A DNA stretch of 64,000 nucleotides. Source: Trametes villosa (lineage: Eukaryota > Basidiomycota > Agaricomycetes > Polyporales > Polyporaceae). Positions 1 through 12,334 of this stretch are shown piece after piece. Position 1 is the stretch's first letter; the number at the start of each line of letters is the position of its first letter. The translations under genes were made by a program, and so were the position numbers. The stretch lies in NCBI GenBank assembly GCA_002964805.2, contig PUDQ02000105.1, positions 248,001 through 312,000 of the forward strand. The letters run 5' to 3'. The notes beneath the pieces are model-generated. The model saw nothing but the letters and a program-made list of their open reading frames with translations, was not told the DNA's origin and made no database searches.

Positions 1-35
1 CCGGGGTAACAGCTGACGCGACATGCCATCCACAG

Positions 36-688
36 ATCTCCAACGCGTGTGGTACCATGGCGTTATTGCACTCGTTGATCAACGTAAGGAATTGTCCCGA
101 CATTTGGGGAACGGGAATCGCTCTGTACTAATCATCGCTGTACAGTCCGACGTTACATTCGCCCCTGAGAGTCCCATCGAGAAGTTCATCGACATTTGCA
201 AGGGTATGTTACTACATTCCCCCCTGCGCGACCTCTACATGCAAAGCACTGACTACCGCCCCCCCACAGACAAGACCCCCGAGGAGCGCGCGAAGATCCT
301 CGAGACGACCCCGCTCTTCGCGAACATCCACGCGGACGCCGCGTCAGGCGGGCAGACAGCCGTCCCGGCGGACCTCGCCACGGACCTGCACTTCACCTGC
401 TTCGTGCAGGCGCCTAACCCGCCGTCGCGGGAGGAGGGCACACCCGTCGATCCCGACGGCATGCGACTCATCGAACTCGACGGCCGGCGCGTAGGCCCGA
501 TTGACAGGGGCCCGTGCACGGACTTCTTGGCGGTGAGTCTAGCTAGTGATGCGTTGCGGGCGGGTGGCTGATGTGTGTCTGCCCGGTGCTAGGATGTGGC
601 GAAGCTGGTGAGGAACATGTATGTCGCGCACACCGCGAGCATGAACTTCAGCATGATCGCCCTCTGTGGCGGGCCCAGCCTGGACTGA
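36..688 (+). CDS. Ubiquitin carboxyl-terminal hydrolase, UCH (peptidase C12) family, 5' partial
   Basis: Cysteine protease that removes small adducts from the ubiquitin C-terminus (Yuh1/UCHL3 family). The window opens inside the gene: an intron tail ends with cag at 33-35, then exons 36-83, 146-203, 270-532 and 593-688 join in frame to give 154 residues and a TGA. The first exon carries the active-site motif NACGTMALLH (catalytic Cys at codon 48-50). Later exons carry SPIEKFIDICKG, TPEERAKILE, the catalytic His in DLHFTCFV and the catalytic Asp in LIELDGRR, followed by GPIDRGPCTDFL. The C-terminal exon (FSMIALCGGPSLD) matches the usual end of the fold, so only the N-terminus lies outside the window. 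Introns are 62, 66 and 60 nt; the first has a consensus tactaat branch site. Unspliced reading gives a misleading ORF starting at 23 that lacks the Cys. The family call is firm; the exact orthologue is not determined. Confidence 0.93.
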
Positions 689-1016
689 ACATGCGCTCGG
701 TCCAAGCGGGTGGTAGGAATAAGCAGCATACGGGAGAAATAATGTACAACACAGTGCATGATAGGACGGATACCATACATATATTGGCATCGGGACACAA
801 GGGATCCCAACATCAAATCGCTGCGTTGGGACAGCGCCTCGAACAGAGCGGCTCCAAGTACTATGCAGCCTAACTCCTAACTGCTACGGCCGCCTGTTGT
901 TCGCCATAAAGCGCAGAACAGAGTTCGCGGGTCAGAGGACTGCTGCGCAACTTTGTTTTGAGGAAGGTTCGAATTCCCTCAGGCCTGTACGAGTTGAGAT
1001 CTTGCTCTCAGCCATC
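689..1016. other. Intergenic gap, UCH 3' end to SDR reductase start
   Basis: This 328-bp gap holds the 3' flank of the hydrolase and the promoter of the reductase. Short ORFs on both strands show no family motif. A T-arm-like GGTTCGAAT at about 966 was examined, but no cloverleaf forms around it. I see no RNA gene or repeat. Confidence 0.5.
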
Positions 1017-2204
1017 ATGACAATCGTAGACTCGGGAAAGGTGCTGGTTACGGGAGCTAACGGCTTCATCGCAGGATGGGTGGCGAAAACCCTCCTCGAG
1101 CGCGGCTTCTCAATCAGAGGCACCGTTCGCTCTCTCGAGAAAGGAAGCGCGATCAAGGAGGTCTTCGCGGACTATGGGGACCATTTTGAGCTGGCCGTGG
1201 TAGAGGATATAACCTCGGTACGGCCGAACCACGGTCTTACTCCCGGCAACGTGCTTACAGTCTTCCCAAGGAGACGGCGTTTGACCAGGCCGTCAGAGGC
1301 GTCGACGCGATCGTCCACGCCGCATCTCCAATCGCACTCGACGCAGAGGACCCGAACGACTTCATTCTCGCCGCGGTGTCTGGGACGACCAACATCCTGA
1401 GGAGCGCCTGCCTTCCTGGGTCAACTGTAAAGCGGATCGTCATCGTCTCCTCGCTCGCGGCGGTGTTGAACATGTCGAAGGGCACCCCCTGCGTACTCAC
1501 CGAGTCCGACTGGAACGAACCCGAGATCGAGGAGGTGAAGGAGAAGGGGCGCGAGGCTCCCCAGGCGGCCAAGTATCGCGCTAGCAAGGCCATGGCGGAG
1601 AAGGCTGCCTGGGACTTTTATCGCGAAGGGAAGGAGAAGGGCCACATCGACTGGGACCTGGTGACCCTCTGCCCGCCCTGGGTCTTCGGACCTGTGCTGG
1701 GCGCGAAGAGCCCGGCGGACTTCAACTTCTCCGCGAAGACGTGGTACGAGCTGGTCGTAAAGGAGGACGGAGCAGTGCCTACGTGGAGCAAAGGGTGAGC
1801 GACACGAATCTGAAGAGCGTGTGGATGCTCATAGCGCGCCTGTTCAGGAGCTGGGTGGACGTGCGCGATTTCGCGGAAGCGCACTTGCTCGCGCTCACCA
1901 AGCCGGAGGCGGCTGGCGAGCGTTTCATCGTCTCGGCCGGGCCTTACCAATGGTCGGAATGGGGTGAGCAACCTTGTCGGCTATGAGCGGGTAGACCAGC
2001 GTAGTGAAGCTGACCTGCCGCACAGTGGCCGTAGCGCGTCGGCTTTCGGGGAAACCGACCTCAGAGGACTCTGCGTCTCAGGTCGTCCACGATGTCGTGT
2101 TCGACGCGACAAAGTCGCGCGAAGTGTTGGGGCTTCATTATCGCGAGAAGGAGGAGACAGCGGCTTTCATGCTGGATTATTTCAGAGAGAACGGATGGTG
2201 CTGA
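1017..2204 (+). CDS. NAD(P)-dependent extended SDR reductase (dihydroflavonol-4-reductase / Gre2-like)
   Basis: Extended short-chain dehydrogenase that reduces a carbonyl with NAD(P)H, probably cytosolic. Four exons (1017-1217, 1271-1794, 1848-1963, 2026-2204) give 339 residues, normal for the family. The N-terminus has the Rossmann motif VLVTGANGFIAGW (TGxxGxxG). A catalytic Ser lies in IVIVSSLAAV and the catalytic YxxxK in KYRASKAMAEK. The C-terminal half has SWVDVRDFAEAH, typical of DFR/cinnamoyl-CoA/Gre2 relatives, and ends near LGLHYREKEET. Intron 1 must end in AAG (1270), because the nearby CAG at 1260 gives a stop in the conserved frame. Intron 2 ends at 1847, skipping a TAG closer to the donor. 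The substrate cannot be inferred; fungal members act on methylglyoxal and diverse ketones. It lies 409 bp upstream of the ABCC pump on the same strand, which is not evidence of a shared pathway. Confidence 0.9.
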
Positions 2205-2613
2205 GCGCAAGGTGCTTGGGAACATGTAGCGGCAATTGCATATACGCTGCGTCTCTCGATAGTCCGGTGATGTATCCTTCCTACGCGTGTCCTCGTGAAA
2301 CACATAGTGTGAAGCTACGCAAAGCTCACTCTCGGCGAGCTTAGAGCTCACCCCAGTATTCAGCAGACGATGTGAAGCAAGTTTGAGGATGGCGGGACGA
2401 GACAAGGAGGCAAACTCCGAGAAAGTCGGATATAGCGCATGAGTGAACGCCGGGGACAGCGGGCCGTGGGAGACATTTTTATGACGTTAGTCACCAACCG
2501 CCCGCGGCAGAGCCGGCAGTGGCAGAGCGCGAACGCTTCAGAAACAGTTAAGTTCAGCTTTCGCCATCGCCCACGTCCTCTGCGTGCTCGCTGTCGTGAT
2601 TCCCTCCCACCCC
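2205..2613. other. Intergenic gap, SDR reductase to ABCC transporter
   Basis: This 409-bp gap is the 3' flank of the reductase and the upstream region of the pump. No domain-bearing ORF, repeat or clear TATA box was seen. Confidence 0.45.
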
Positions 2614-5600
2614 ATGTCGACGCTGTGGACATGCCGCGGTGATCCAGAAGGCTGGACCCCAGCTTCGCGGATACGTCCGTTCGACCTCACACCTTGTTTC
2701 GAGGAAGGCGCCGTTCTCTCGCCGCTGCTCGCGGTCTTTGTGTTCTTCGCTGGCGCGTCATGTTGGGCTATCCGTTCCCGCGAAGTTCGCGCAAGAAGCA
2801 GGAAAAGCTTGTGGGTACTGCGGGCGAAGCTGGTGAGTGGCGTACTTAATTACAGGAACACGCTCGTGGAGCACATTCTCATGTCGAATCTATAGATCCT
2901 CCTGGCCCTCGCGTGCGCTGCGAGCTGTGCCAACCTAATCCTCATTCTGGCCACACATAGACCGGTCGTCTTTATTGCGTCCTATGTGCTAGAGATAGCC
3001 GCGTTGCTCGTGGCGTCTACTCTGGTGTCCCTGAACCACCTCCGAACGCGCGCCTCCTCCTCCCCCATCCTGCTCTTTTGGCCCATTTACGCCATAGCCG
3101 TATTGGTATGGGCTCGGACCAGTCTCACGATCTCTCCCGTCGCGCTCCTTCCCGTCTTCATAATTAGATGTGCAGTCACGCTCCTCGGACTGGCTACCTT
3201 CGCAGTCGAATGCTACGGTCCAGAATTCGCGGAGGAAGACCGGCCAGAACACTTCGTGAAAGGACATGTAGAGAGCCCGCTCCTGACCGCCAATATCTTC
3301 AGTAGATGGAGCTTCATGTGGATGGACACCCTGATGCAGAAAGGCTCGGCGGAGTACATCACCGAAGACGACCTGCCGGCTCTGGTGCCTAGTGACGAGG
3401 CGGGCCAGCTGGGAGACCGACTCAAGAAGGCTATGAAGAAGCAGTCAGTACCCCTCTGCTTCCGAGATAACATCGAGCTGATGGCAGTCCTTAGCTCCTC
3501 GCTTTGGGTGGCGTTGTTTGTATCCTACGGTGGACCGTATATGTTCGCCCTCGGCCTCAAGATAGTCCAGGATGCTCTCGCATTCCTGCAGCCTCAGCTT
3601 TTGCGCTGGTTGCTGTCGTACATCTCGACGTACCAAACCGCAAAGGCGTCTGACGGCAAAACGCCCACGGCTATCGAAGGATTCGCCATTGCCGCGGTCA
3701 TGTTCGGCGCCTCTTTAATTCAGACGGTCGTTTTGCACCAGGTAAGCGTAGCTTGTGGGTTTGAGGTGATTGGCTGCTGAATATGAATTCTGTATCAGTA
3801 CTTCCAACACTGCTTCGAGACGGGAATGAGAGTTCGTTCCGGACTCATCACCGCGATCTACCAGAAGGCCCTGGTTCTCTCCAACGATGGCCGGAGCAGC
3901 GCCTCCGGAGACATCGTCAACTTGATGTCAGTGGACGCCATGCGTCTGCAGGACCTCTGCACGTACGGCCTCATCGCCATCTCAGGCCCTTTCCAGGTTC
4001 GCAAACATACATTCAATAACGCGTTGGTGGTGGCTCCTGACCCTCGGAGTGTAGATCACGCTTGCTTTCATCTCGCTGTACAACATCCTCGGCTGGCCTG
4101 CGTTCGTAGGAGTCGCGATCATGGTTTTCTCCATCCCCTTGAACACCCTCATCGCTCGCTTCCTCAAGAAGCTGCAGGAGAAGCAAATGAAGAACAGGGA
4201 CAAGCGGACACGGCTCATGTCTGACCTACTTGCGAACATCCGCAGGTTAGTCATACCCCAAACCACTGCTGGACGTACTCTGTACTCACAGCACCGCTAG
4301 CATCAAGTTGTATGCGTGGGAGAACGCATTCATTCGCTGGGTGTCTGAGGTGCGAAATGACCAGGAGCTTCGGATGCTCCGCAAGATCGGCATCGTTACT
4401 GTAGGTGCTACCTCTTCTCGGCGTATAGCAGCCCGACTCACCTACAGTAGTCTCTGAACACTTCCATGTGGAGCGGCATTCCATGTAAGGACTCGAAGCG
4501 TCTCCGTCTGGCGCATATACTCACCTCTGTGTCAGTGCTCGTCGCGTTCAGCTCTTTCGCTGTAGGCGCATACACTTCAAGCACGCCTCTGACGGCCGAC
4601 AAGATCTTCCCTGCCATCTCGCTCTACATGCTCCTGCAATTCCCGCTCACCATGGTGCGTTCCCCCACGTGCGACCCAGCATATAGCCACTGATCACCCT
4701 TGCACTGTTTAGTTCAGCATGGTTACGTCGAACATCATCGAAGCGATGGTCTCCGTCAAGCGACTCTCCACGTTCTTCGACTCTGACGAGCTTCAGCCCG
4801 ACGTGCGCGAAACCGTCGCGAAGGATAACGTAGAGCACGGTGACACCGTCGTGTCTATCGTCAATGGGGAGTTCCGCTGGAACAAGGACTCGCCGTCGCC
4901 CGCGTTGGAGGACATTAACCTCACCGTGCGCAAGGGCGAGCTGGTCGGCATCCTCGGCCGCGTCGGTGCTGGCAAGGTATGTTGCCTTGCGAGTCCTTGC
5001 AACTTCGGAAGCTGATGAACCTTTCTAGACGAGCTTGCTGTCGGCCATCATCGGGGAGATGCAGCGCACGGACGGCGAAGTCAAGGTCGTCGGCTCCATC
5101 TCTTACGCTCCTCAGAACCCCTGGTAAGTCCCGTGTACTGTGCGATATATGCGTCCTATAACGGTCATACGCGCCACAGGATCATGAGTGCAACGATTAG
5201 AGACAATATCCTATTCTCTCATAAGTACGACGAAGAATTCTACAACCTTGTGCTAGATGGTTCGTATCTTCGCTTGTCGTATTCGGGATGATGTCTCACT
5301 GAATACCCCCATAGCTTGCGCACTCCGCCCGGATCTGGCGTTGTTGGCGAATGGCGATATGACCGAGGTTGGAGAGAAAGGTTGGTGTACTCGTTTGCTC
5401 AATGTGGACTTCTTAGCTGACCCGCATTGTTAGGGATTACCGTGAGCCGCATTCGTGCCAGCATGTAGAAGTAATTGCTGAATCCCTTCACCCTAGTTGA
5501 GTGGAGGTCAGCGCGCCCGTGTCGCACTGGCGCGCGCTGTGTATGCTAGAGCAGACATGTGAGTCGTCTACGATCTCGCTACATTTCTCCATCTCTAACA

Positions 5601-8600
5601 CATATTTGTTGATAGAGTCATCCTGGACGATGTTCTCGCTGCCCTCGACTCTCACGTGGCGAAACATGTCTTCGGTAAGTTGCAGTTTGTTTCGCCTTCT
5701 GGACGCTTACTGACCTCCATACAGATAATGTCGTCGGACCTAACGGACTCCTCGCGACGAAGGCTCGGCTCGTGGTGACTAACAGCATTCACTTCCTGAA
5801 GCAGTTCCATCAAATCCTATACATGCGTCGGGGTGTCATCCTCGAATGTGGAACGTACGCCGAACTTGCCAGCAACTCACAAACCGAGCTGTACAAGCTG
5901 ATGTGCGCATATTCCCACTCTTTCTCACTTTTACTGTGGTACTGATCTGTATACAGTAAGGGCCACGGGAACCTCGCCGCCTCACTCACTTCGGGCATGT
6001 CTACTCCGTTCATCACAGGATTCTCCGCCACGCCCTCCTCCGAATCCGACACCGCAGTCGGGTCCAACCAGGATCTCACCGAGGAGAAGCTCGAGAGCGT
6101 CGACAAGACGCTCATCCGGCGCAAATCTTTCGGCAAGGCCGCGCTCGAGGACGCACTCCCAGTACGCTCCGGGTCAGACGGACCGACGAAGGAGCACACC
6201 GAGCAAGGCCGCGTGAAGCGCGAAGTGTACATGCGCTACGTCGAGGCGGCGTCTCGTGCCGGCTTCGGTGCGTTCGTCGTGGCGACGGTTCTGCAGCAGA
6301 TCGCATCCCTCCTCGGGAATAACACGCTCCGCGCGTGGGGCGAGCACAACAGACAGGCAGGCGACAACGCGGGCGCCGGTGTATACCTCCTCGGATATGG
6401 CCTGTTCTCGCTCTCTTCGACTCTGCTGGGGACGGTGGCGGCAATTCTGATTTGGGTGCTGTGCTCTATCAGGAGCGCGAGGAGGTTGCATGACGCGGTG
6501 AGTGGTTGCTGTTGGAGTGTTTATCGGGGCGCATCGCTAAATATTCCCGCCAGATGCTGAATGCCATTATGCATGCGCCTCTGACGTTCTTCGAGCTGAC
6601 CCCCACGGGACGGTATGTTCCCTTTACTGCTCTCCCTAAAGCGATGCTTAAATGAGGTGTCGATAGCATCCTCAACCTGTTCTCCCGGGATACCTACGTC
6701 GTCGACATGATTCTGGCTAGAGTACGTGTATCGTTTAATGGGAATCACGGGGCATATGAACTGACTTCGCGCAGGTCATCCAAAACTCCGTCAGGACGCT
6801 GTGCGTGACTTCAATGATTGTCGTAGTCATCGGTTACAGCTTCCCGCTCTTCGTAAGCTTTCCCTATTGCTCTGCATTGAAAACAAGGCTGATCGTGATC
6901 TCGTTAGCTGCTCGCCGTCCCGCCCCTCGCCTGGTTCTACATCCGCGTCATGATGTAAGTCTTGTCCCTGCTATATGGCGTACAACCTTGCTCATTTCAA
7001 CCCTGCGCAGCTACTATCTGTCGACCTCCCGCGAGCTCAAGCGCCTCGACGCCGTCTCGCGGTCGCCCATCTTCGCGTGGTTCTCAGAGTCACTGAACGG
7101 GCTGTCCACCATCCGCGCATTCGGCCAACAGCATCTCTTCGTCGCAAGCAACGAGCGGCGCGTCGACCGCAATCAGATCTGCTACCTACCTAGGCAAGCG
7201 CCCCTCATACCCTTCTTATAGGCGCGAGTAGCTGACGTGGGTATATGCGCACAGCATCTCTGTGAACCGCTGGCTGGCGGTGCGCCTCGAATTTGTCGGG
7301 TCGACGATCATCTTCATCGCAGCGCTCCTGTCGATTGTGGCTCTGATTACTACCGGGGTCGATGCCGGGCTCGTGGGCTTCGTGTTGTCCTATGCCCTCA
7401 ACACGACTGGTTCCCTGGTACGTCCTGACTAACCCAAAGCGCGGTGTCTCGATATTGACGCATACACTCAGAACTGGCTGGTGCGTTCGGCGAGCGAGGT
7501 CGAGCAGAACATTGTCAGCGTCGAGCGGATCCTGCACTACATCGAGCTCCCGCCTGAGGCGCCCTGGGAAGTGCCAGAGAACGTTCCGCAGGAGTGGCCC
7601 GCGAAGGGCGAGCTCGAGTTCAGGTGAGCGCTGCTTCTCACTTCGCTGTAGAGCTATACTTAGTTTGGGGTTGCGCAGGCAATACTCCGCACGCTATCGC
7701 CCAGAGCTCGATCTGGTGTTGAAGGACATCAACGTCAAGATTGTAAGTGGCTGTATAGGGGAGTGTATTCATCTGCTAATGTCGGGCCGGTTTTACAGGG
7801 AGCGAGCGAGAAGATCGGTATTGTAGGCAGGACAGGCTCCGGGAAGTCTTCCGTGAGTACTGCTCGCGCGCCTTCCTGCCTATGAAACTCATTCCATCGA
7901 ATGCAGCTCCTGCTCTCCCTCTTCAGGATCATCGAGCCCGCATCCGGCACCATCCTCATTGACGGCGTCGACATCACGAAGGTCGGCCTGCACGACTGTA
8001 AGTGCTACCACACGCGTTTGTGGCGTACGCGTGCACGCTGAACTGACCCCGCGCCACCTGCCGCAGTGCGCTCGGCTATTTCGATCGTGCCGCAGAGCCC
8101 CGACCTCTTCGAGGGCACGATCCGCGACAACATCGACCCCACGGGCGCGTCGAGCGACGCGGAGATCTGGGTAGCGCTCGAGCAGGTGTGTTCATATCCG
8201 GGTGCAATCGTGGTCGCGTGCGCTGACAGTGATTCGCGAATACAGACGCACCTGAAGGCGTTCGTGGAGACGCTACAGGGCGGACTGGACGCGATGGTCA
8301 GGGAAGGCGGGTCGTCCCTTTCGGCGGGGCAGAGGCAGCTCCTTTGCTTTGCGCGCGCGCTGCTGCGCAAGTCCAAAATTCTCGTGCTCGATGAAGGTGC
8401 GTGTTCTTGGAGCCGAGTGCACGTACGCGCAGGCCTGCTCATGTTCGTGCCCTCGTCATCGCAGCGACGTCCGCGGTGGACCTCGACACCGACCAAGCCA
8501 TCCAGGAGATCATCCGCGGGCCACAGTTCGCGCACGTCACGATGCTCACCATAGCGTACGTACCCCATTCTCCGCAGCACGCGCTCGCGCCCGCCGCTGA

Positions 8601-8826
8601 CCGCTCTGCATCCGCGCAGGCATCGGGTGAACACGATCCTGGAGTCGGACCGCGTGTTGGTGCTTGATGCCGGGAAGGTGAGCCTAAGAGCTTGCGTTGA
8701 CAGATGGGGGGAGCCATCTAACGGGGTGCTGTCACGCAGGTCATCGAGTTCGATACGCCGAAGACGCTGCTTGCGAACAAGCAGAGCGCGTTCCACTCCC
8801 TCGCCGCCGAGGCGGGGCTTGCATGA
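2614..8826 (+). CDS. ABC transporter, ABCC/MRP subfamily (Ycf1/Bpt1-like), full length, 31 exons
   Basis: ATP-driven exporter of amphipathic anions and glutathione conjugates; fungal relatives sit in the vacuolar or plasma membrane. I joined 31 exons in consistent phase to 1506 residues, the full ABCC length. The N-terminus ([19 protein letters not shown]) leads into a hydrophobic TMD0 of about five helices. TMD1 follows, then NBD1 with Walker A GRVGAGK (about residue 655), signature LSGGQ (about 744) and Walker B VILDD; then a charged linker and TMD2. NBD2 has Walker [10 protein letters not shown] (about 1300), LSAGQ (about 1403) and ILVLDEATSAVD. LSAGQ replaces LSGGQ in NBD2, which is common in ABCC proteins. 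The exon before LSGGQ is only 8 nt (5434-5441). The intron at 7194-7254 is GC-AG and restores CYLPSISVNRW. Introns are 46-69 nt. No truncation or frameshift remains after splicing. Substrate and membrane are not predictable. Confidence 0.95.
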
Positions 8827-9827
8827 ATTCACGACTCGTAGAAGGGTTGATGTTTGCTTTGGATGCAACTGTACATAAATGACCTCCAGCACGTAGAACA
8901 CGAATCATGATCAGCCGTAGGCGTTGAGTATCATGTCGTGATATCATGTCGTGGCAGGAACGGGCGGTTATGTTCACAGTTCATCCTGTGGAGCACCGTC
9001 GCGAGGAATGATTTCGAGGGCGCTTAGCATGCGCAGCAGAGGAACGAGCCGACAGCGCGGACAGGCGCGGGCCCGGAACGGGCATTCGGATCGCCTAAGC
9101 GAGACGGGATGACATCATTCTCAAGAGTCGAAGCCATCCGGGGGAAAATGTTGGGCGGTTGCGGGTCGCCGCTGTGAGTTTTATTTGATTTCATGATGCT
9201 TGAGAAGGATGGTGTACAGTGCACGCTCGCGCGCGCTGACGGTGAACGTTGAACGTTTGAACGTCGAAAGCGACTCAAACACAAGGCTGGATGGAGAACG
9301 CCACCGCCGGGTTGCCGAAGATCGTGAGGAACGGGGGTGCGAGTTTGCTGGAGCGAGGTCACAGGCAACAACTGCGAATCAATCATCTCCGGAGAAAATA
9401 GAGCAATCGAGGGCGCGCGCCCGCCGCGCATTCCTCAGGCATCCTTGGCGGAGATCGCCCGTGCAGCATCCCGGTCGCCGCGCGGGCGGCGAACAGCCTT
9501 GCTCGCCGTATCATTTGCTGGCCGGAGCCCCTATAGATATTCCTGGCTCGCTCGGACGATCCCACACCTGCGGGTGAGGGTATGCTTCACGTATTCGCGG
9601 ACGAGAACGTACATACGCCGCACAGGCGCCCATTGAAAGTCCGTGAAAGCGGGCGTCCAGCACCATTAGCGCCCATGTACTCCTAAATATGGTGCGTGAT
9701 ACACCATATATGGACTATGTGACGCCCGGAGGGAATACGCAAAATCGAGGGTCGTGCTTCATTTACTCCTTGTTTCCGCCCACCATCTCCCCCCGGATCC
9801 CCCCACATTCTTTAGGCCTCTCCCCCC
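8827..9827. other. Intergenic gap, ABCC 3' end to MscS start
   Basis: About 1 kb without a supportable gene. It contains a two-copy direct repeat of tatcatgtcgtg (8929-8940 and 8942-8953) and, nearer the channel gene, an 8-bp inverted repeat at 9687-9709. The last 80 bp are pyrimidine-rich, as expected for a fungal promoter or 5' UTR. ORFs here are short and without family features. Confidence 0.5.
9687..9709. promoter_or_regulatory. 8-bp inverted repeat upstream of the MscS gene
   Basis: The sequence atatggtg is followed after 7 nt by its exact reverse complement caccatat, ending about 120 bp before the ATG at 9828. It overlaps an AT-rich atatatgg stretch that could act as a TATA element. 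A regulator dyad is possible, but this is inference from symmetry and position only. Confidence 0.3.
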
Positions 9828-12334
9828 ATGCCCTCCTCAAGACAGCAGCATGACGAAGACATCGACTTGACCATCATCGACCAGAAAGAGGACCCGCGGC
9901 CATTCCATGAGCGAGTAGTACCAGAAATTGTACATCCACCGCAACACGATGTCGACCGCAACGACCTAGTCAAACCACAAGACGACGCAGATTCCAGCTC
10001 TTCAGACGATACCGTCACCGAGTCTGACGACGAGTTCGACTGGGATGCCGAGGACGATGCAAAGTCCCAGCATATAGCCGCCTCCATCAAGGCCAGGCGT
10101 GGTCACGCACTCTACCGCGCATTCCTGAAGCTTCCAAAACTCCTGCGTGTCCTCCTGGTCGGCGTCATTGGCGCAGGCATCCTCATCACCCCCCTCCTGG
10201 TCGTCAACCTCCGTTTCAACACTAGCATCGTCAAGGCCCAGGTGCACGCATGGTCACTGTGGCTTACTATTTCCTGGGCTGCCGGTATCGCGACGTTCAT
10301 CATAGTTGACGCGGTCCCGCACTTCGTGCTGTTCCTCCTTCGCATCTCGAACTACAAGGTGGAGCGGGCGCGGGTCTCCATCGAGGTGCGTGCATATTCG
10401 CTCGGAGCGCGGGGTCACTTTCTGACAGGCGGATCAGCTCATTGCCGCCGTGCGCGGCTGGCTCAAGCTCGCGCTCGATGTCGCTTGGATGTGGATCGCG
10501 CTATCAGTAGTCCGCGCGACCTATGACCCCCCTGGCGAGTACTGGGTCATCGTCAACAGGGTGATGCAGGCGATGTTCGCTGGGAGTATGATCCTGCTTG
10601 CGGAGAAGGCCTTCCTCCGTTACGTCGCGATCAACTTCCACAGGAAGGCTCTTGCGGACCGTATTGCGGAGAACCAGCTTGGTCTGCGTGCGCTCGACCG
10701 ACTATCAAACGCACAACCCGCACCGAAGAAGACGCCGTACAACTCCGGGAAGAAGGGCCACCGTTCACGCGGTTCGAGCCTGGATATTCTGGGCATGGGC
10801 GGGCGTCGGAGCCGCCCTGGGAGCCCGACGCACTCGCCCGACGGCAACGAGAAGTTGGGAGGCGCGAGCACGGCGTCGGGCTCGTCTTCTCCGTTGCCGC
10901 TAAAGGAGAAGGAGAAGACGAAGCGGGGGAACAAGCGTCAGCGCAAGAACATCGTAGCCGCAGTCATCGTGGACCAGCTCGGTGGCGCGCTCGAGCAGGT
11001 CACCCAGAGCCAGTTTGGGAGCTTGGCGAGCGCAGGGAAGCTGGCGCGCAAGCTGTTCAGCACGCTGAGCGATGTGCACCCGCCCCGGCATCATCTCATC
11101 GTAGAGGGTGAGTCGTATCACTGGCAGATTAGCAACCTTGAGCTCAACTGTGTGCAGACTTCGTCCCATACTTCTCCACGGTTGCGGATGCGGTGCGTAA
11201 CGCCCCATTGCCGCAGCGCGATCTGTGTTACTAACGCTCGTCGTAGCATGCGGCGTTCGCTCTTTTCGACAAGGATGGCAACGGTGACATCTCCAAGAAA
11301 GAGATGCGTGAAGCTGTCCGGCGGATATACCGTGAACGGAAGGCTTTGACAGCCAGCTTGAAGGTATGCGTTAGTTTGCTTGTAGGAGGGATCCGATTGA
11401 CACCGCGTTCGTAGGATGTCGGCTCTGCCGTGGCGAAACTCGATGCAGTCATGCTCGGACTCGTGCTGGTCATCTTCATCTTCATCTGCCTGCTCATCTT
11501 CAACCGCAGCAACACACTGCAGTCGCTGGTACCGCTCGCGACCATCATCGTCGGTTTCTCGTTCGTCTTCGGGCACTCCGCGCAGACGCTGTTCGAGTCG
11601 GTGCGTACGGTGCACTGCCTCAAGGAGCTCAACGCTGACCCAAAGATATGTTTTAGCTCATCTTCATCTTCTCCACCCACGTCTTCGATGTGGGAGACCT
11701 GGTGATGATCGACGACCAGCCGCTGTTCGTGCGCGAATTCGGCCTGTTCTCGACGACCTTCCGCCGTGTCGACGGCATGGAGATCATCGCGCCAAACGCG
11801 CTCCTTTCCGGCTCCAAGCTCGTGCACAACCTGCGCCGGTCCAACTCGATGTGGGAGACGACGACACTCATGATCGCCTACGACACCCCATTGGACGTCA
11901 TCGAGCAGCTGCGCATCCGCCTGCAGGCGTACGTCGCCGCGAACTCGCGCGAGTGGTCGAACGTCAACGTCAACATCGACAAGATGGAGTACCAGAACGC
12001 GATCTACCTGAACATCGGGATGGAGCACCGGCCGAACTGGCAAGACTGGGGAGGCCGTTGGGTGCGCCGCACGGCGTTCATGCGCAACCTCAAGGCAGTC
12101 CTCGAGGACCTCGACGTGCGCTACCTCGAGCCGATCCAGCCCGTCATCCTCCCGCGTGGCGCGTCCATTCAGCCGCCCTCGTCGTCGTACCTCGACGCAC
12201 CGCCTTCGCCCCGTGCGACCGCGCGCCGGCGGCAAAGCACGCGCGACACGCTCGGGAACGCGGGCTACATGGAGGTCGACGCGCAAGCACGGTCGCCTGC
12301 CCGCGGCCTACGCACGGGTGGAGACAGGTTCTGA
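9828..12334 (+). CDS. Mechanosensitive ion channel, MscS family, with EF hand (Msy1/Msy2-like)
   Basis: Channel that relieves membrane tension under hypo-osmotic shock; S. pombe Msy1/Msy2 of this architecture act in the ER and regulate Ca2+. Six exons (9828-10385, 10438-11107, 11158-11192, 11247-11363, 11415-11600, 11657-12334) give 747 residues. Order: acidic Ser/Asp-rich N-terminus (about 1-85); hydrophobic segments around 105-200 and 215-260; a basic Ser-rich loop; an EF hand with the loop [12 protein letters not shown]; then the MscS pore helix and beta domain, including [30 protein letters not shown] and [12 protein letters not shown]. The tail is basic and Pro/Ser-rich. All introns are 50-56 nt with GT-AG ends. 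The EF loop keeps Asp, Asp and Asn at positions 1, 3 and 5 and Glu at 12, so Ca2+ binding is plausible. The family call is firm; the organelle is inferred from homologues. Confidence 0.95.

Noticed and set aside
23..571. Single-exon ORF as the ubiquitin hydrolase gene
   Set aside because: It reads through two introns and misses the catalytic Cys; the spliced model contains NACGT in frame.
5434..5480. Apparent premature stop in NBD1 of the ABCC transporter
   Set aside because: The stop arises only when the second intron (5442-5496) is read through. Splicing with the 8-nt exon restores an intact signature.
8005..8901. 298-codon ORF antisense to NBD2 of the ABCC gene
   Set aside because: A shadow of a conserved coding region; it crosses several introns of the real gene.
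11231..12286. 351-codon ORF antisense to the MscS gene
   Set aside because: A mirror of the channel's GC-biased codons, with no family motif.
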